Assembly (NCBI GenBank): GCA_002694685.1
Contig: NZMW01000013.1
Location: 144,701-208,700, forward strand
Reading direction: 5' to 3'
DNA: 64,000 nt
DNA from: Balneola sp.
Lineage (GTDB): Bacteria > Bacteroidota > Rhodothermia > Balneolales > Balneolaceae
Below the pieces are notes generated by a model that saw nothing but the letters and a program-made list of their open reading frames with translations, was not told the origin of the DNA and made no database searches. This document shows, piece by piece, positions 28,467-37,054 of the stretch (the stretch's first letter is position 1; each line of letters opens with the position of its first letter). Made by a program: the position numbers and the translations under genes.

Positions 28467-30008
28467 TTATTGTAAACTTACAATTTCTGGTTTTTCGGAT
28501 TTGTATTGCGTCATGGTCATTCCAACCGTAGCGTTTATGTAGGTTGGGTCTGCAACAACGTATTTCTTACCCGACTTGTAGTGGTGATCTCCGGCAACAT
28601 CATTTGAAAAAGCTACAGCTGTAGCCAGATGTTTACTATATCGCAACCCAACAACGTCAAGACCTGTTAATTCTTGAACAAGATTAGCGAATAATATGGA
28701 GCGATCATCACAATCGGAATAGGGATAAAATAAAGTTTCTTCAGGAATCATATACTTTTCACGATCAAATTGATCTTGGTCTGTTTTATAGTCAAAAGCA
28801 GTCTGAACAAATCTGAGAATGAAATTAACAGCTTCTTCTTCATTCATGTCCGCAATAGCCGGAGCTAAAACTTCATAAATAGATTTCTTTGAAGCCTCAG
28901 ACATGGAAGAGGTAAAAAAGATAGGCAATTCTGTTAATGGAAAATATTCAAAATAAGCAATCAGGTTTTGGTCAACAGAAACAGGAATGCTATAGTCTTT
29001 ACCTTCATAAGAAAATGATAAAGTTCTGGACTTCACATTTTTTGAATCCCCTAAAGTTGGAAACTCGGTAATTTTTAGATTCAGCTTTTTGCTTTGGCCT
29101 TTATGGCTTCCGGTATAAGTGAATATTGAACTCGGTGATTGTTTCTTTTCATTCAGGTCAATCACATAAAACTGCTCACCGTCAAGGGTATAATACTTGG
29201 TGTTGAAGACATTGTATTCAACAGCATATAGTAAATAAACGTCGTTCTGATCGTACCCAATGCGGATTTGATAGCCAGCACGAGTCAATAAAAACCAATT
29301 GTATAAGTTGATTAACTTACTGTCATATCCTTCAAAAACGGTATTAGCAAAGTCGTTAATTAAAAGTGCATAGCCCCAGTCATTAAGCTGAAGTTCATCC
29401 CGCACTGTATTTGAGTAGTTGATAATTGGTTCATGGTTTATGCGACTCACTTTATCCCAGAACTCGGCAATTTTCTTGTTGTCCGTTTTCATCATTGAAA
29501 ACTCTCGTGGCGAATAAAGGCTTCTTAGTTGAGTCGGGTATTCGAACGGAATGGTTGACGAAAAGAAATCAATATTTGTTGAACGGGTTTCCACATCGCC
29601 ATACATAGAAGCTTTAGGGGGCTTTTCTATGGTGATTGGAGCCGATGGCGGTGCGTCGGGAATATCGATATTAATCTTTTCCCTGATAGGGGTTTCGTCT
29701 CTTGGGACATTATTTTCAACCTGAGGCTTTGGTGGGGCTTTAGGAATAGTGACCGGTTTCTTTTCCTGATAAAATTCAGAGCCCTGATTTATGCCAACTT
29801 CTTCCCAGGTCTTTTCCAGCATTTCGATAAACTCTTTATCAAACTGATCCTGATACTCTTTGAACTCAGCTTCTTGCTGTTTTTTCCATTTTTCATATTC
29901 TGTATCCTGACCATATGAAGTGCCCGTCAAAAGAAATATTGAAAACAGAAGGAGAAGAATATGAGAAAAGCATTTTTTCCCCAAAGCTACATTTTTGAAA
30001 AACCCCAT
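28467..30008 (-). CDS. exported transglutaminase-like protein
   Basis: A 513-residue protein with a signal peptide (ending TSYGQ), then a Glu/Lys-rich helix and a proline-rich linker (KAPPKPQ, PDAPPSAP; about 85-130). The body is unfamiliar, but the C-terminus carries a transglutaminase-like triad in order: Cys433 in SDCDDRS, His460 in SKHLATAVAF and Asp487 in VVADPTY. That fold can be a cysteine protease, a crosslinking enzyme or an inactive binder. The complete triad favours activity. It is the first gene of a unit with the LPP20/NTF2-like gene and is divergent from a third LPP20-like gene. Role in processing or crosslinking the giant surface protein is speculation. Confidence 0.72.
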   Translation of the reverse strand: MGFFKNVALGKKCFSHILLLLFSIFLLTGTSYGQDTEYEKWKKQQEAEFKEYQDQFDKEFIEMLEKTWEEVGINQGSEFYQEKKPVTIPKAPPKPQVENNVPRDETPIREKINIDIPDAPPSAPITIEKPPKASMYGDVETRSTNIDFFSSTIPFEYPTQLRSLYSPREFSMMKTDNKKIAEFWDKVSRINHEPIINYSNTVRDELQLNDWGYALLINDFANTVFEGYDSKLINLYNWFLLTRAGYQIRIGYDQNDVYLLYAVEYNVFNTKYYTLDGEQFYVIDLNEKKQSPSSIFTYTGSHKGQSKKLNLKITEFPTLGDSKNVKSRTLSFSYEGKDYSIPVSVDQNLIAYFEYFPLTELPIFFTSSMSEASKKSIYEVLAPAIADMNEEEAVNFILRFVQTAFDYKTDQDQFDREKYMIPEETLFYPYSDCDDRSILFANLVQELTGLDVVGLRYSKHLATAVAFSNDVAGDHHYKSGKKYVVADPTYINATVGMTMTQYKSEKPEIVSLQ

Positions 30009-30153
30009 TTAAAACCTCAAACTTTACTTTTTAGTAATAGATAAAGCGAAAATTCAACAAATTACATTGATAGTCAAATTAAAAAGATTTGTGTTGATAG
30101 TTATTTCATTTTATTATTGGCGAAACCAAAAATATTAAAAGGGGTAACTCGAT

Positions 30154-30720
30154 ATGAAAATAAGATCCATTTTTACAATGTTGTTAGCTGCGGGGATTCT
30201 TGTTTCCTGTGGTAGTAATAAGCCGGAAAACACAAGTGACACAATGCCAGATTGGTATCTTGCACCTCCTCCGGATACAGAAGAGTTCTTTTATGCTGCT
30301 GCTGAAGCCCAATCTTCTCGTCAGGGAACTGCACTGAGAAGTGCTCAGGGTAATGCCACTCAGGCGATGGCTGCTAAATTAGAAGTTAAAGTTTCTGCAC
30401 TTCAGAAATCATTTGAAGAAGAAGTACAAAGTGGAGCGAATGCGAATTACGCCGCTACGTTCTCTAATGCCAGTGAGCAGTTAGTGAACAGTACACTGAA
30501 TGGTGTTTCTCGTGACAGAGCTGAGTGTGAGCAACTTGATCCTGAAATGACAGGCGGAAACGTTAACAGCAGATGTTACGTGCTGGTTCGTATGCCTGTA
30601 GGTCAGGCTCGTACTGTGCTTGACAATGCACTTTCTAAAGATGAAGAGCTATATACAAAGTTCAAAGCTTCAAAAGCTTTTGATGAGCTTCAGAACAAGC
30701 TTCATGAAATCGAAAACTAG
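30154..30720 (+). CDS. LPP20 family lipoprotein
   Basis: A 188-residue lipoprotein with lipobox LVSC (Cys at about 19). After a short linker comes PDWYLAPPPDTEEFFYAAAEAQ, the typical opening of LPP20-like domains, followed by a long helix rich in Ala, Gln and Glu, then a strand with RCYVLVRMPVGQAR. LPP20 domains are envelope components, best known from Helicobacter and from flagellar accessory proteins, with mostly unknown biochemical roles. A good ribosome site (AAAAGGGG) lies 11 bases before the ATG. It is divergent from the transglutaminase-like gene and 18 bases upstream of a second LPP20-like gene, so the two should be co-transcribed. Confidence 0.85.
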   Translation: MKIRSIFTMLLAAGILVSCGSNKPENTSDTMPDWYLAPPPDTEEFFYAAAEAQSSRQGTALRSAQGNATQAMAAKLEVKVSALQKSFEEEVQSGANANYAATFSNASEQLVNSTLNGVSRDRAECEQLDPEMTGGNVNSRCYVLVRMPVGQARTVLDNALSKDEELYTKFKASKAFDELQNKLHEIEN

Positions 30721-30738
30721 ATTAGAAGTATATTTTCT

Positions 30739-31500
30739 GTGAAGTTAAATTCAATACTTCTAATTGCTGTTTTATCAAATTTAGTACTCTGTGGAAACAT
30801 ATTTTCGCAGAGTACTTTTTTTTTAGGGCAAAATGAGTCTAGCCCGGAACTTATCTATCAGAATAATAATCTCCATGGATATGGGATTAACAAGCTGTCC
30901 AATTTTGGAGGGGATTCTACTCTATTTCAAAGAGCGTGTGAGTCATCATTAATAGATTTGAACTCGAATCTATTTATCTCTGTCTTTATCGAAGAGTTTA
31001 AGAGTAATGACCAGTCCCTTTATAATTTTCCTGAATTTAGTATTCGCGATACCGTACTAAGTTTAAAAGAGGGAGGCAATATTGTACAGGTTGATTCCTT
31101 TGTTGTTGATAGAAACGTACACTGTATCACTGGAATTAATAATGGAGCTGAAACTATTACCGCTCCCATGCCACCCCTTGAGGATCTAATGACGAGTCCA
31201 CAACGGGTAGGAGATACCTGGTTTGCGATTGGCAAGGCCAGGAAAACTAATTTCAATCCTTCCATAGCTTGGATGAAAGCCAAAAATGATGCTGTCCAAG
31301 AACTGACGAAAGTGTTGAAAACATCTGTCCAGTCAATTACGCAGCAGTACGAAACAGATGAAAGAGTACAGATGGAAGAGTTTACCTACTTCAAGTCAAA
31401 CATCCTGTATCGGGATGTGTATAATATTCGACGTTATACGACTAACATCTCTTTTATTACCGTGATTGCCGTTAAACACGATGATGTAATGCGCTATTAA
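30739..31500 (+). CDS. exported LPP20-like protein
   Basis: A 253-residue protein that starts at a GTG (30739) directly before a signal peptide ending IFSQS. The C-terminal half has the LPP20-like pattern: TWFAIGKARK, a helix of the type AWMKAKNDAVQELTKVLKTS, then strands ending SFITVIAVKHDD. The N-terminal half may be a second, more diverged copy (helix SLIDLNSNLFISVF). It follows the LPP20 lipoprotein by 18 bases. It ends one base before the stop of the convergent DNA ligase gene. Function is unknown; it is probably in the periplasm. Confidence 0.7.
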   Translation: MKLNSILLIAVLSNLVLCGNIFSQSTFFLGQNESSPELIYQNNNLHGYGINKLSNFGGDSTLFQRACESSLIDLNSNLFISVFIEEFKSNDQSLYNFPEFSIRDTVLSLKEGGNIVQVDSFVVDRNVHCITGINNGAETITAPMPPLEDLMTSPQRVGDTWFAIGKARKTNFNPSIAWMKAKNDAVQELTKVLKTSVQSITQQYETDERVQMEEFTYFKSNILYRDVYNIRRYTTNISFITVIAVKHDDVMRY

Positions 31501-31501
31501 A

Positions 31502-33220
31502 TCATCCTAGTTTAAAGGATGGATTCTTATCCTGTTTAAGCCGCTCCTGATCTATTTTCTCCTGATACAATCGTTCTACATCTTTTAAAGTATCCACATC
31601 ATCGGGCGATAAATCCCAGCGAATAGCTTTGAATCTTGGAAACCGGAGCGTGTAGTTAGCTTTGGTGCGTTTGTTTACCTGAATGTCATCGAACTCCAGC
31701 TCTACAACGATATCAGGATAAAGACCAAGTGTAGGACCGTACTTTTCTGCGGTGATTTTTTTGATTCGGTCATTCATCTTTTTTAGCTCATCATCACTGT
31801 AACCACCGTATGCTTTTCCAATGGGGATGAACTCCTCTTCATAACGTTCGTCTTCCCGGACCGAGACTCCCAGCGTGAAGTCTGAATAGGTTCCTCCACG
31901 TTTTCCGCTTCCGGCATGGGCGTACATCATGATGGTATCAATTGAACCGCTTGGTTTTTTGACTTTAAGCCAAGACTTTCGGCGCTGGCCGTATTCGTAA
32001 GTCGAATCCTTTTGCTTCAGCATCAGCCCTTCATTTCCATGGGCGAGTGCAAGCTCAAAAAGTTCCTCAATCTGTTCCTTGCTCTCTATGGGTTTTTGTG
32101 TGGTGATGGGAAGGCTGTGTTTCTCCGAAAGCCCCGATAGCAGCTCTCTACGATTACTTAGACTATGCTCAAAAATTGGTTTTCCGTCATGATAAAGCAC
32201 ATCATAGGCGATTAATATCGTAGGATATTGCTCCAATATTTTCTTTGAAGGCTTCTTCAAGCCCATACGCTTTTGGAGGAGCTGGAAGGGGAGAATGGTA
32301 TCGTCCTTAAAGACACAGATTTCACCATCCAGTACGAGTTCAGGTAAATTTCTGTCCACAAAAAACTGAACAATCTCAGGGAAAGAATGGGTGATTTCAT
32401 TTAAATCTCTGGAAAAGATTTGAACCTGATCCCCAGACACATGCATTTGGCATCTCATCCCGTCAAACTTCTCTTCGGCAACGTATTGGCTATAATCATC
32501 CACCGACCTACTCTCAACCGGAGAAGCCAGCATAAATGCGATGGGCTGGAATAGGGTGAACTTTGCTTCCTCCAGTTGATTATTTTTGGCGAGCACGGCT
32601 GTTTTCCCAATGCTTCCTGTAATCATATGCACATAGCGAACCTCATCCACTTTATGCTTGAAAGCTTTGGCAATGCTTGAGACAATACTCTTGGATTCAA
32701 ACCCAATACGCAATGAGCCCCGACCCATAATTCGCAGAAAATACTTCACCTCAAGAGGGGTCATTTGAATCCAGGCATCGGTCAGGACTTTCTGTTTATC
32801 CACTCTGGAAGACACGGAATACAACGCATCATAAATAACCTCAACTTCTTCCAGGGATAGGTTTTTTGGATCCCACTTAGCTTTAGCTTCCGGAATATTG
32901 TTAAAGAGTTTCTCTATAGTTTCCGAAGAACTTCCGGTAGCTGTTTTGGAAGGTTTGAAGACTTTTTCGTAATCAATCTCACAGAGATCAGCGGCTAAGG
33001 TAGAATAGGTCCTGCTGCCAACAGAAGCTCGTTTTCCTGATATATCTGAAAAAGGACCTTCTCCTAAAAATCGGGCTGCCCGTTGTAAATCCTCATCCGT
33101 TTCCAAAGAGCGAAAATACTCGGCACAGATTTTAATCTTAGCATTACTTCCCCGTGTCTCATTGATGAGCTGGGCCGTGGATGCGAGTTGTAGGAAGGTA
33201 TTCTGAGCTTGTTTACTCAT
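31502..33220 (-). CDS. ATP-dependent DNA ligase
   Basis: A 572-residue ligase that seals nicks with ATP. The nucleotidyl-transfer motif I is EEKFDGMR with the adenylated Lys at residue 251. An N-terminal DNA-binding domain covers about 1-210, the adenylation domain about 240-440 (LDGEICVF, EGLMLKQKD and WLKVKK are motifs III-V), and the OB domain the rest (RFPRFKAIRWD). It is of the type usually encoded beside a metallo-beta-lactamase exonuclease, an Lhr-like helicase and a phosphoesterase. Here only the exonuclease is next to it, 152 bases upstream on the same strand with a repeat between them. It acts in cytosolic DNA repair. Confidence 0.93.
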   Translation of the reverse strand: MSKQAQNTFLQLASTAQLINETRGSNAKIKICAEYFRSLETDEDLQRAARFLGEGPFSDISGKRASVGSRTYSTLAADLCEIDYEKVFKPSKTATGSSSETIEKLFNNIPEAKAKWDPKNLSLEEVEVIYDALYSVSSRVDKQKVLTDAWIQMTPLEVKYFLRIMGRGSLRIGFESKSIVSSIAKAFKHKVDEVRYVHMITGSIGKTAVLAKNNQLEEAKFTLFQPIAFMLASPVESRSVDDYSQYVAEEKFDGMRCQMHVSGDQVQIFSRDLNEITHSFPEIVQFFVDRNLPELVLDGEICVFKDDTILPFQLLQKRMGLKKPSKKILEQYPTILIAYDVLYHDGKPIFEHSLSNRRELLSGLSEKHSLPITTQKPIESKEQIEELFELALAHGNEGLMLKQKDSTYEYGQRRKSWLKVKKPSGSIDTIMMYAHAGSGKRGGTYSDFTLGVSVREDERYEEEFIPIGKAYGGYSDDELKKMNDRIKKITAEKYGPTLGLYPDIVVELEFDDIQVNKRTKANYTLRFPRFKAIRWDLSPDDVDTLKDVERLYQEKIDQERLKQDKNPSFKLG

Positions 33221-33233
33221 CGGTGTCTGTAGA

Positions 33234-33375
33234 ATTTTAAATGCTAAATTTTAAATGTTGAATGGGTAATTGAGTTTGTTAGAAAAAAGTGAGTCGGTAA
33301 AATACCCGGGTTTTGCATAAGCTTGTAGGTTGGCTGATTAAACATTTAAAATTCAACATTTAAAATTTAACATTA
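33234..33375. repeat. AT-rich inverted repeat between ligase and exonuclease genes
   Basis: Left arm AATGCTAAATTTTAAATGTTG (about 33240-33260) pairs with an imperfect reverse complement at about 33342-33373. The right arm touches the stop of the exonuclease gene. It separates the two genes by a potential large hairpin. Similar AATGTTGAAT units occur near 38612-38645 and 55318-55345. Confidence 0.55.
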
Positions 33376-34374
33376 ATCATTCGGCTTCGCCGTCATATCT
33401 AAAAATTGAGACGGAATCCCTTGTTCATCTAAATAATGCTTTACCACATCCGGGTTTGGGGTATGCGTGATGTAAGTCATTTTGGGTTGAAGTTTTTCGC
33501 ACAGGGAAATGAGTTCGAAGAAATCCAGATGGTCGGAGATGGGTATGAGTTTATCTACGGTAAGCTGACTTCGTCTCGACTCCATCACGGCCCAACCGCT
33601 GCAATAGGCAATCCTCTTTTTGCGGACATTCGATGCAAAGCCGTTGTTGATAGCCGAACTCGGGCAAATCAGAATCTTTCCCTCACAGGTTTCCCTGTCA
33701 TAGGTTTGATAATTGCCCAGATCAATGCCCTCCTCATCATACACACCACACAGCTTGAAGCCTGCGCCATGAATTTGAATGGGGTGGTTCAGGTCTTTAA
33801 CCAGATGCATGATTTCCTGCGCTTTGCCCAGATTATATGCCAGGAAAACCGGGGTATAATCTTTATCCAATGCTGATTTTGCAAAGCCCATAATCTCAGC
33901 CTTCAGTTCATCATAACTTTGCCACTTATACACGGGTAGACTAAAGGTTGCTTCCGTAATAAAGGTGTCGATTTGGGTGTCGGGGAGCTCAAAGCCTTCA
34001 GTGGCAGGGGAAGGTGGATTTCTGTAATCGCCGGTGTAGAGGAGGTTTCCGAATTCGGATTCCACAAAGGTCATGGCAGAGCCAAGAATATGTCCCGCAG
34101 GATAAAAGGTGATTTTAGCGTTTTTGGTTTCCACCGACTGCTTGAAAGGAAGTTCCTGTACCTCATATTTCGCTCCGCGGAGATTCATGAATTTCTTAGT
34201 CGGAGGTGTAGCATACACAGATTTGGCATAAGACTTCCAGGGAATGTGATCGGCGTGACCGTGAGATACAAACACGTGATCCGCCTTTTTACCACTATAA
34301 TCCAGTCCTATACCCAGCTGGGGTAACAGTATTCCGTGATTTCCGGCTTTAGTGATTTTGAGCATAATCGTCAT
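33373..34374 (-). CDS. ligase-associated DNA exonuclease (metallo-beta-lactamase fold)
   Basis: A 333-residue protein with the metallo-beta-lactamase/beta-CASP fold. The metal motif is HGHADH at residues 38-43; further ligands are visible in AGHILGSA and YTGDYR, and a C-terminal SDHLDFFEL. This is the family called ligase-associated exonuclease (once described as mRNA 3'-end processing factor), which trims 5' or single-stranded DNA ends in repair together with the ATP-dependent ligase. The ligase is the next gene on the strand. The first codons contain two ATGs (MTIM); either may start. No helicase or phosphoesterase partner is seen in this window. Confidence 0.88.
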   Translation of the reverse strand: MTIMLKITKAGNHGILLPQLGIGLDYSGKKADHVFVSHGHADHIPWKSYAKSVYATPPTKKFMNLRGAKYEVQELPFKQSVETKNAKITFYPAGHILGSAMTFVESEFGNLLYTGDYRNPPSPATEGFELPDTQIDTFITEATFSLPVYKWQSYDELKAEIMGFAKSALDKDYTPVFLAYNLGKAQEIMHLVKDLNHPIQIHGAGFKLCGVYDEEGIDLGNYQTYDRETCEGKILICPSSAINNGFASNVRKKRIAYCSGWAVMESRRSQLTVDKLIPISDHLDFFELISLCEKLQPKMTYITHTPNPDVVKHYLDEQGIPSQFLDMTAKPND

Positions 34375-34430
34375 TCCTTCGGAGGCAGGAATCTGGATTT
34401 AATTAATGGAAATAAAGATTTCGAGATCAT

Positions 34431-34575
34431 GTCATCCTGAGCGAAGTGATGCAGTAAAGGTATAATAGTTTGCCGCGAAGGATCTCAAAGTTTAAGCTAA
34501 TGTGTAGTTTATAATTTGAGATCCTTCGTGTTTAGCATTTGAATTCTATTCTCTTTACGATGCACTCAGGATGAC
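34431..34575. repeat. large imperfect inverted-repeat element (copy 1)
   Basis: GTCATCCTGAGCGAAGTGATGC on the left and its imperfect complement GATGCACTCAGGATGAC on the right enclose a second inverted pair, CGAAGGATCTCAAA (34478-34489 region) and TTTGAGATCCTTCG (34514-34528). The 347-base gap between the exonuclease gene and the gene at 34722 is mostly this element; I see no gene in it. A second copy lies at 36596-36740 and a half-copy at 7792-7853. Confidence 0.8.
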
Positions 34576-34721
34576 AACTTCCAGACATTTCAATTCCTCA
34601 CACACTAAACTAAGAAGAGAGGGTGACAGTTCGTGGCAGTCTTTTTTATTAGTTTATCAGCTAAAGAGAAAACTTCTGTCCAGAAAGTTGAACGCTACAA
34701 TAATTACCTGATATAATAATT

Positions 34722-35723
34722 TTGAGACATTTTAAAACCAATTTCCTGCTTCTCTCAGTTGTAACTCTATTCACCTCGTCTGTTTTTGCACAAGAAAGTT
34801 CAAATAGTGATACAGATTTAGATCAACCAGCTCTGCCAGTACTTTCTGACACTACTAATTTTGAAAAACTTAGAACTCACCTTATCAATTACCATGCACT
34901 GTTGCGGGAAGATCTGGAAAAGGCAGAAACGATAGCACCGATGATGCAAGAACTTTGTCCGGTTTATTTCGAAATGAAATCAGTGGAAGAGAACAAAGAA
35001 ACCCGACAGTTTTGGGACGAATTTGATGATCTTGAAAGGAACAATTCGACCAATTATCGATTCCTCGAAAAGGTTACTGAGATGTACAAAAATGATGAGT
35101 TAGCCTATAAGAAACCCTTTGGAGCCGTTATTCAGGGAGTGATCGCAGGAACCAATATTTTTGAGCCCAAAAGTAGTTCTAATCCTGAACAGAAACTGTG
35201 GAATGAAGCTCATGATTCTGAAGATAGAAATGAACTGAGTACCAAAGAAGGGAAAGCGATAACTACCTATCCAAAGTCTGTGAGAGGTGATTCCGTCTTT
35301 GTATTTACAAAAACAGGAAAATATCGGATGGAGGTCAATACATTCTCAAAACATATTGGTGATTGCAGTTCCTTCTTTTCATACCGATTAGAGCCTGCTG
35401 CAAAACAAAGTGAAGAGGAGCCGGTACTAATATCGAGTCCATTCGACTTAGATCTGGAGTTTGTTCAAAATGAAGAATTGGATCAACGAATGTCGGAAAA
35501 GTTTCAGCCGGTTTGCGCTGACTGTCCTGTAAGCGGAAGGTATCAGCAATCTTTTGCACGACTTAAAGGGTATGAAAACTTCTACTTCACCTATACACGA
35601 GAACCGGGAAAATTGCTTGATGAGACAAGTGTACCTCAGAGATCACTAGTTTATTACAATGGCAATTTGCTACGTATCGTATATACAATTCAGTTTGATA
35701 AGTTTGGGTGCGGTTGCATTTAA
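34722..35723 (+). CDS. hypothetical exported protein
   Basis: A 333-residue protein I do not recognise. The start is a TTG (34722) leading straight into a signal peptide that ends SSVFAQ; no ATG gives a signal peptide. The mature part is acidic and rich in Glu, Asn and Lys, with a helical first half and a strand-rich second half. Cysteines occur in a CADCPVSG motif and in a terminal GCGCI, suggesting disulfides or metal binding. It lies between two repeat-rich gaps and has no operon partner, so context gives no clue. Periplasmic or secreted location is likely. Confidence 0.7.
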   Translation: MRHFKTNFLLLSVVTLFTSSVFAQESSNSDTDLDQPALPVLSDTTNFEKLRTHLINYHALLREDLEKAETIAPMMQELCPVYFEMKSVEENKETRQFWDEFDDLERNNSTNYRFLEKVTEMYKNDELAYKKPFGAVIQGVIAGTNIFEPKSSSNPEQKLWNEAHDSEDRNELSTKEGKAITTYPKSVRGDSVFVFTKTGKYRMEVNTFSKHIGDCSSFFSYRLEPAAKQSEEEPVLISSPFDLDLEFVQNEELDQRMSEKFQPVCADCPVSGRYQQSFARLKGYENFYFTYTREPGKLLDETSVPQRSLVYYNGNLLRIVYTIQFDKFGCGCI

Positions 35724-36043
35724 TAGCAGAAGTTGAGTGATTAAATCTTCTTCTTTAACCTCGTTCCGTAGCTCCGCTGCGGAATGCATTCCGGGAAGCT
35801 CCTGCTTCCAACTATTTAATAATTAATATAAAGCACCAATTACACCCTTGATTCTGGAAAGAGGATACATGAAGCAGACACGTTTTGAGTTATATGTCAA
35901 CTTTACTTAGCGAAGAAACATAGAAGGGATAGAAATGATAGGTCAGGTTTATCCAGTGAAGTGAGAAGTAAAATCACTAATCCAAGATTTATGGATTTTG
36001 ACTCTCACTCTTTTATCTTAGAAGCCAAAAAGCGGGGTTTATA
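35724..36043. other. gene-free gap with compact hairpin element
   Basis: This 320-base gap holds no credible gene. At 35763-35810 two hairpins follow each other: TTCCGTAGC-TCC-GCTGCGGAA (35764-35784) and GGAAGC-TCCT-GCTTCC, separated by TGCATTCCG. This looks like a dispersed structured repeat. I see nothing else with confidence. Confidence 0.6.
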
Positions 36044-36574
36044 ATGTATTTAGTGGGGATGTACAATTATCTGTTATTTAATCTAGGGTTTCTTGCTGAG
36101 GTTTTTATTTATCAGGAAGGCTTGTCATGGTTTTTGAATCATGCAAAGGATCTCTTCTTTTTTATTATAGTATTAACTGGCTGTATCTACGCACTGTATA
36201 AATTATTGAGTTATCAGAAAGAAGAAAGAGAATACAAACTGATGCGTTGTCCGGAATGTGGGAAAGAGCCCTATAAACTCTGGAAAGCTACAGGACGTGG
36301 AGTGAGTTTAAGTCAACGAATGCGCGGATACTTGAACTGTATCCATTGTGGAACTCATCTTCGTAGAATGCATTCTAAAGTCGTATATGTATGTCTCTTG
36401 ATTTTACCAATATCGTACGTTTCCATTTATGTTATTCTGTACTTTGTTTCTTTTAAAGATAACCTTGAGCTTTTTGTCTGGTCACTTTCAATACTGGGTA
36501 TCGCTATAGTAATCTCGATTTTGACGATCTTATTTTATTTGGTTACAAGAACCCGGTTTGTTCGGGTTGATTAG
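36044..36574 (+). CDS. membrane protein with zinc-ribbon loop
   Basis: A 176-residue protein with hydrophobic segments at about 6-22, 37-58, 116-138 and 146-168 and a central cytosolic loop. The loop carries CPECG (about residue 69) and CIHCG (about 103), two CxxC pairs that form a zinc ribbon, followed by a basic stretch (THLRRMHSK). Small zinc-ribbon membrane proteins of this kind are common and uncharacterised. Two in-frame ATGs (residues 1 and 6) could start it. It is isolated, with repeats on both sides. Confidence 0.65.
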   Translation: MYLVGMYNYLLFNLGFLAEVFIYQEGLSWFLNHAKDLFFFIIVLTGCIYALYKLLSYQKEEREYKLMRCPECGKEPYKLWKATGRGVSLSQRMRGYLNCIHCGTHLRRMHSKVVYVCLLILPISYVSIYVILYFVSFKDNLELFVWSLSILGIAIVISILTILFYLVTRTRFVRVD

Positions 36575-36595
36575 TAGGTCTAACCTACGCCCGCT

Positions 36596-36740
36596 GTCAT
36601 CCTGAGTACGTGGTAAAAAAGCGAAGGGCAGGATGTTGAACACGAAGGATCTCAGAGTTTGAACAATCTGCCAGAATTGAGTTTGAGATCCTTCGCGCCA
36701 TACATGGAAGTCAGTAATAAATCACTTCGCTCAGGATGAC
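36596..36740. repeat. large imperfect inverted-repeat element (copy 2)
   Basis: Bounded by TGTCATCCTGAG and CTCAGGATGACA. An inner pair is CGAAGGATCTCAGAGTTTG and GAGTTTGAGATCCTTCG. Both the ends and the inner pair match copy 1 at 34431-34575 in order and spacing, while the loops differ. It starts 22 bases after the stop of the zinc-ribbon gene. Confidence 0.8.
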
Positions 36741-36827
36741 AAAGATGGGATGATTTATAAATACCAATCCTTGCGCTTGTTTTCCTAAATCCTTAGATAG
36801 CTACGAACCCCAATTAATATCGATACC

Positions 36828-37022
36828 ATGAACCGAATCATTTCTGTTGCACTTCTCCTTGCCGGCGCGCTTTTGCTTTATTTTGGATATCAGGAATATA
36901 ACTCACTGGGTTCAGAAATTGACCAGGCCTTTGGAGGATCAGGTTCTACCAATGCTATTATTATGCTGGTAGTTGGCGTTGTCGCTGTTATTTTGGGCGG
37001 GGGCAGATTGTTAAAGAAGTAG
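36828..37022 (+). CDS. DUF3185 family small membrane protein
   Basis: A 64-residue protein with two helices, residues about 3-21 and 43-60, joined by a polar loop (GSEIDQAFGGSGSTNA). Size, topology and the loop with a Ser-Glu...Gly-Ser pattern fit DUF3185, a family of unknown function. The gene starts with ATG and is short but clearly coding by its membrane pattern. It lies between an inverted-repeat element upstream and a 245-base direct repeat downstream. Confidence 0.75.
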   Translation: MNRIISVALLLAGALLLYFGYQEYNSLGSEIDQAFGGSGSTNAIIMLVVGVVAVILGGGRLLKK

Positions 37023-37054
37023 TAGCTCTAATACCGTTTTGACCCTATCATTGT

